Source: Sycobia sp. Sy_11 (taxonomy: Eukaryota; Arthropoda; Insecta; Hymenoptera; Epichrysomallidae). Taken from it: 64,000 bases of DNA. Positions 62,002 through 64,000 of this stretch are shown piece by piece. The translations under genes and the position numbers were made by a program. Numbering within the stretch: position 1 is the first letter of the stretch; each line of letters opens with the position of its first letter. The stretch is taken from contig JACCIC010000049.1 in the NCBI GenBank assembly GCA_018907035.1, positions 186,001 through 250,000 on the forward strand, read 5' to 3'. The notes below the pieces were generated by a model. It ran no database searches and was not told the origin of the DNA. It saw only the letters and a list, made by a program, of their open reading frames with translations.

Positions 62002-63689
62002 TGTGTTCAAACTTAATTTTACTATACTTATATGCTCCAAAACAGTTGTTGCTAATTAGCGACGAAGGTTGCGACACCTTTGCCAACAAAACACGTGTAA
62101 GTAAGTTTATGCTGAAGTGCTCGTATCAATCGTCCGAGACTCTGACCATCGACTTATTTATTTGCTCTAGCCGTGCGCGCCTTCGCACATAAAGTTTATA
62201 CAGATAAGATTATACAAATAAAAATCATTCTCATTTGTGTGTGTATGTGTTTGTATTTTTAAAGCTTTTCATATAAGTTTCACTGATGGACTTTTTGAAA
62301 GTCGTAAAAATAGTCAATGCAATCTAGAAAAATCATAAATATACTGTGAGAATCGTTAATTTGTCGTCAATAATTTATTAAAATACATTTATTAAATCGT
62401 ATGTTAATTCTAAACGCAACACACCGGCGTTTTGATAATGAATTTTGAAAAAATAATTAAAGCTATATATTATATTTATATAATAAAAATCACAATTATT
62501 CCCATGTGTATGTAGTATAATGATATTAATACATGGATATACAGAATTAATTGTAATTATTGCCTTTTATGGATATTATATATATAAACGACACCGTTAT
62601 TTTTTGGGCCTAAAATAGCTTAATTTTACTTTATTATAATGGTCTTAAAATTATACTCGAAATCAATCGATTTCACTTTACAGTCTTCTACTATTTATGT
62701 AATTCCATCAGTATAAGAATATATTAGATTATTTTAGCCATCTATAAATAATAAAGCAAAAAATACTTGAAACTAAATATTGGACAGTATCGTGAAAGGA
62801 TGTAAACAGCTGTGTTCACTGGATCTTATTACGATCTGCGTCTCTGTGCCCTGCGCGGCAAATGATTTATGAATTGATTGTTTAGATGCCTGAAGTTTTG
62901 TTTTATAAGTTTTAACCTTCTCACAAGGGCTTGAAGAGTTTTCAATTTCGAGCACTGTAGTTAGTCTCGAGTCGTCCTTTCGTTTCGAACAGACTATATA
63001 TATTTAAAAAAAAATAATTATGCCCAATTCCAATGCGAATGACACGATAAGAGACTGCGTTACATAAATACGGAGCTGCGCCAAATCCGATCGACTTTTT
63101 CGCGCGAAACATAAAACCGGAGCATTGACCCCCCCCCCTCTTTTTGTAGATTTTTAATTTGGCCAACAATCCGTATAACGTGTCGCGCTCACCGACTAAC
63201 GGTACGCTCGATCGCATTTAAAAAAATCCTATTGTAGTCACGTCGTAAAATCAACAAGCAGAAGGCAACAATATATTATTTTTGATTGAAAATATTTTTT
63301 TTTTTCATGCATTCAGGATAGAATTTCAACCGAATCCCTTTGCATTATTCTTTTATGTCCGTGCATGTAATATTGTAGCGATCTTCCGAACGCCAACTAC
63401 ATAAACAACAAAATTTCTCATTTTCCCAACCTTTGAAACTTTCTATTTTATTGCACCCACCATTTCAACCAGATTACCTTTAATCATGGTCCCTTCATTA
63501 ATCCCTGACCAACCGAATGCTCCGCGCGACCCGCGCAAGCGGAATTTCGTTTCCGATCATCTCGAACCCATACGGTAACTTTCATACCTGTCATTCCCTC
63601 AAAAGTTTTTAGGTACCAGTCAGTTATTTCTCGTCACTTAAATTTCGATGCTCATTTTTACCCTGTTAACGAACTCCCCTACAATATTA

Positions 63690-63740
63690 ATTAATCAATA
63701 TTTTTTCATTGGTCTTACAGTCCAATCAAATTAATCGAAA
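63690..63740 (-). repeat. Penelope-like terminal repeat fragment
   Basis: TTGGTCTTACAGTCCAATCA preceded by AATATTTTTTCA matches the left terminal arm at 9080-9120. An A/T-rich AAAAT run follows at 63766-63805 as in the full copy. Confidence 0.75.
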
Positions 63741-63830
63741 ACAATACGTAACAACATCAATACACAAAAATAATAAAAACAAAAATAAAAATAAAAAATA
63801 AAAAATTTAAAATCAAGTGTGCATACATTA

Positions 63831-63852
63831 ATATATATATATATATATATAT
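63831..63852. repeat. Short (TA)n tract
   Basis: About 22 bp of TA dinucleotides. Confidence 0.9.
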
Positions 63853-63961
63853 TAAAATAAAAAATCGAAAATGCCGTGTAATTGTTTTTGTAAACAAAAA
63901 GAGAATGTTTACAAAACATTTTTCATTCGGTCCTTTATAGCCACACGCAAAATTCTGAAAT

Positions 63962-63964
<3 letters not shown>

Positions 63965-64000
<36 letters not shown>
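63965..64000. repeat. (TA)n microsatellite cut by the window end
   Basis: At least 36 bp of TA dinucleotides, continuing past the window. Confidence 0.95.

Larger units (their letters stand above)
61016..64000. other. Gene-poor region with a GC-rich island and simple repeats
   Basis: No coding exon supported. Moderately mixed stretches at 62.8-63.2 kb and 63.5-63.6 kb match nothing I recognise. Confidence 0.45.

Overview
The window looks like nuclear DNA of an insect, most likely a hymenopteran. It is strongly AT-rich, has short introns with ordinary GT-AG borders, carries many (TA)n tracts, and holds several mariner-family transposon copies plus a Penelope-like retroelement. Five genes can be read with good support and a sixth with fair support. 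An intact RAD54B gene also fits a non-dipteran insect. The hymenopteran assignment is an inference from overall character, not a proven identification.

Layout. From 1 to 5.5 kb the DNA is AT-rich with no convincing gene; it has one GC-rich patch at 2.9-3.2 kb and decayed reading frames at 4.0-5.4 kb. From 5.57 to 6.86 kb lies a complete mariner with TA duplications and terminal inverted repeats, broken by one stop codon. From 7.2 to 8.5 kb there is a decayed non-LTR retrotransposon 3' end (RNase H plus a Cys-rich tail). From 9.08 to 10.63 kb there is a truncated Penelope-like element with a GIY-YIG endonuclease, a hammerhead-ribozyme-like motif and long terminal inverted repeats.

The gene-dense core runs from 12.5 to 22 kb. 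It holds BLCAP (+), RpS10 (-), RAD54B (+, ten coding exons) and a peroxisomal-type enoyl-CoA isomerase (-, six exons). BLCAP and RpS10 converge, RpS10 and RAD54B diverge from a shared upstream region, and RAD54B and the isomerase converge with only about 110 bp between their stop codons. These are housekeeping genes with AT-rich codons.

From 22 to 64 kb the DNA is mostly gene-poor. A very GC-rich single-exon gene at 36.1-36.7 kb encodes a secreted cystine-knot-like protein with a furin-type site, resembling the PTTH/Trunk or IL-17 pattern. A four-exon MARVEL/CMTM-like four-span membrane protein lies on the minus strand at 54.6-57.6 kb. Three further mariner relics (28.8-29.6, 41.9-42.5 and 60.9-61.0 kb) and two Penelope-like tail fragments (45.4 and 63.7 kb) lie between. 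Isolated GC-rich islands at 25.4-26.3, 59.3-59.7 and 61.05-61.45 kb look like promoters or 5' exons whose genes I cannot resolve.

The most interesting items are the ribozyme-bearing Penelope-like element, the cystine-knot ligand candidate, a 10-bp-period repeat in the RpS10/RAD54B intergenic region, and a long intronic inverted repeat in the MARVEL gene. I found no clearly new multi-gene system.
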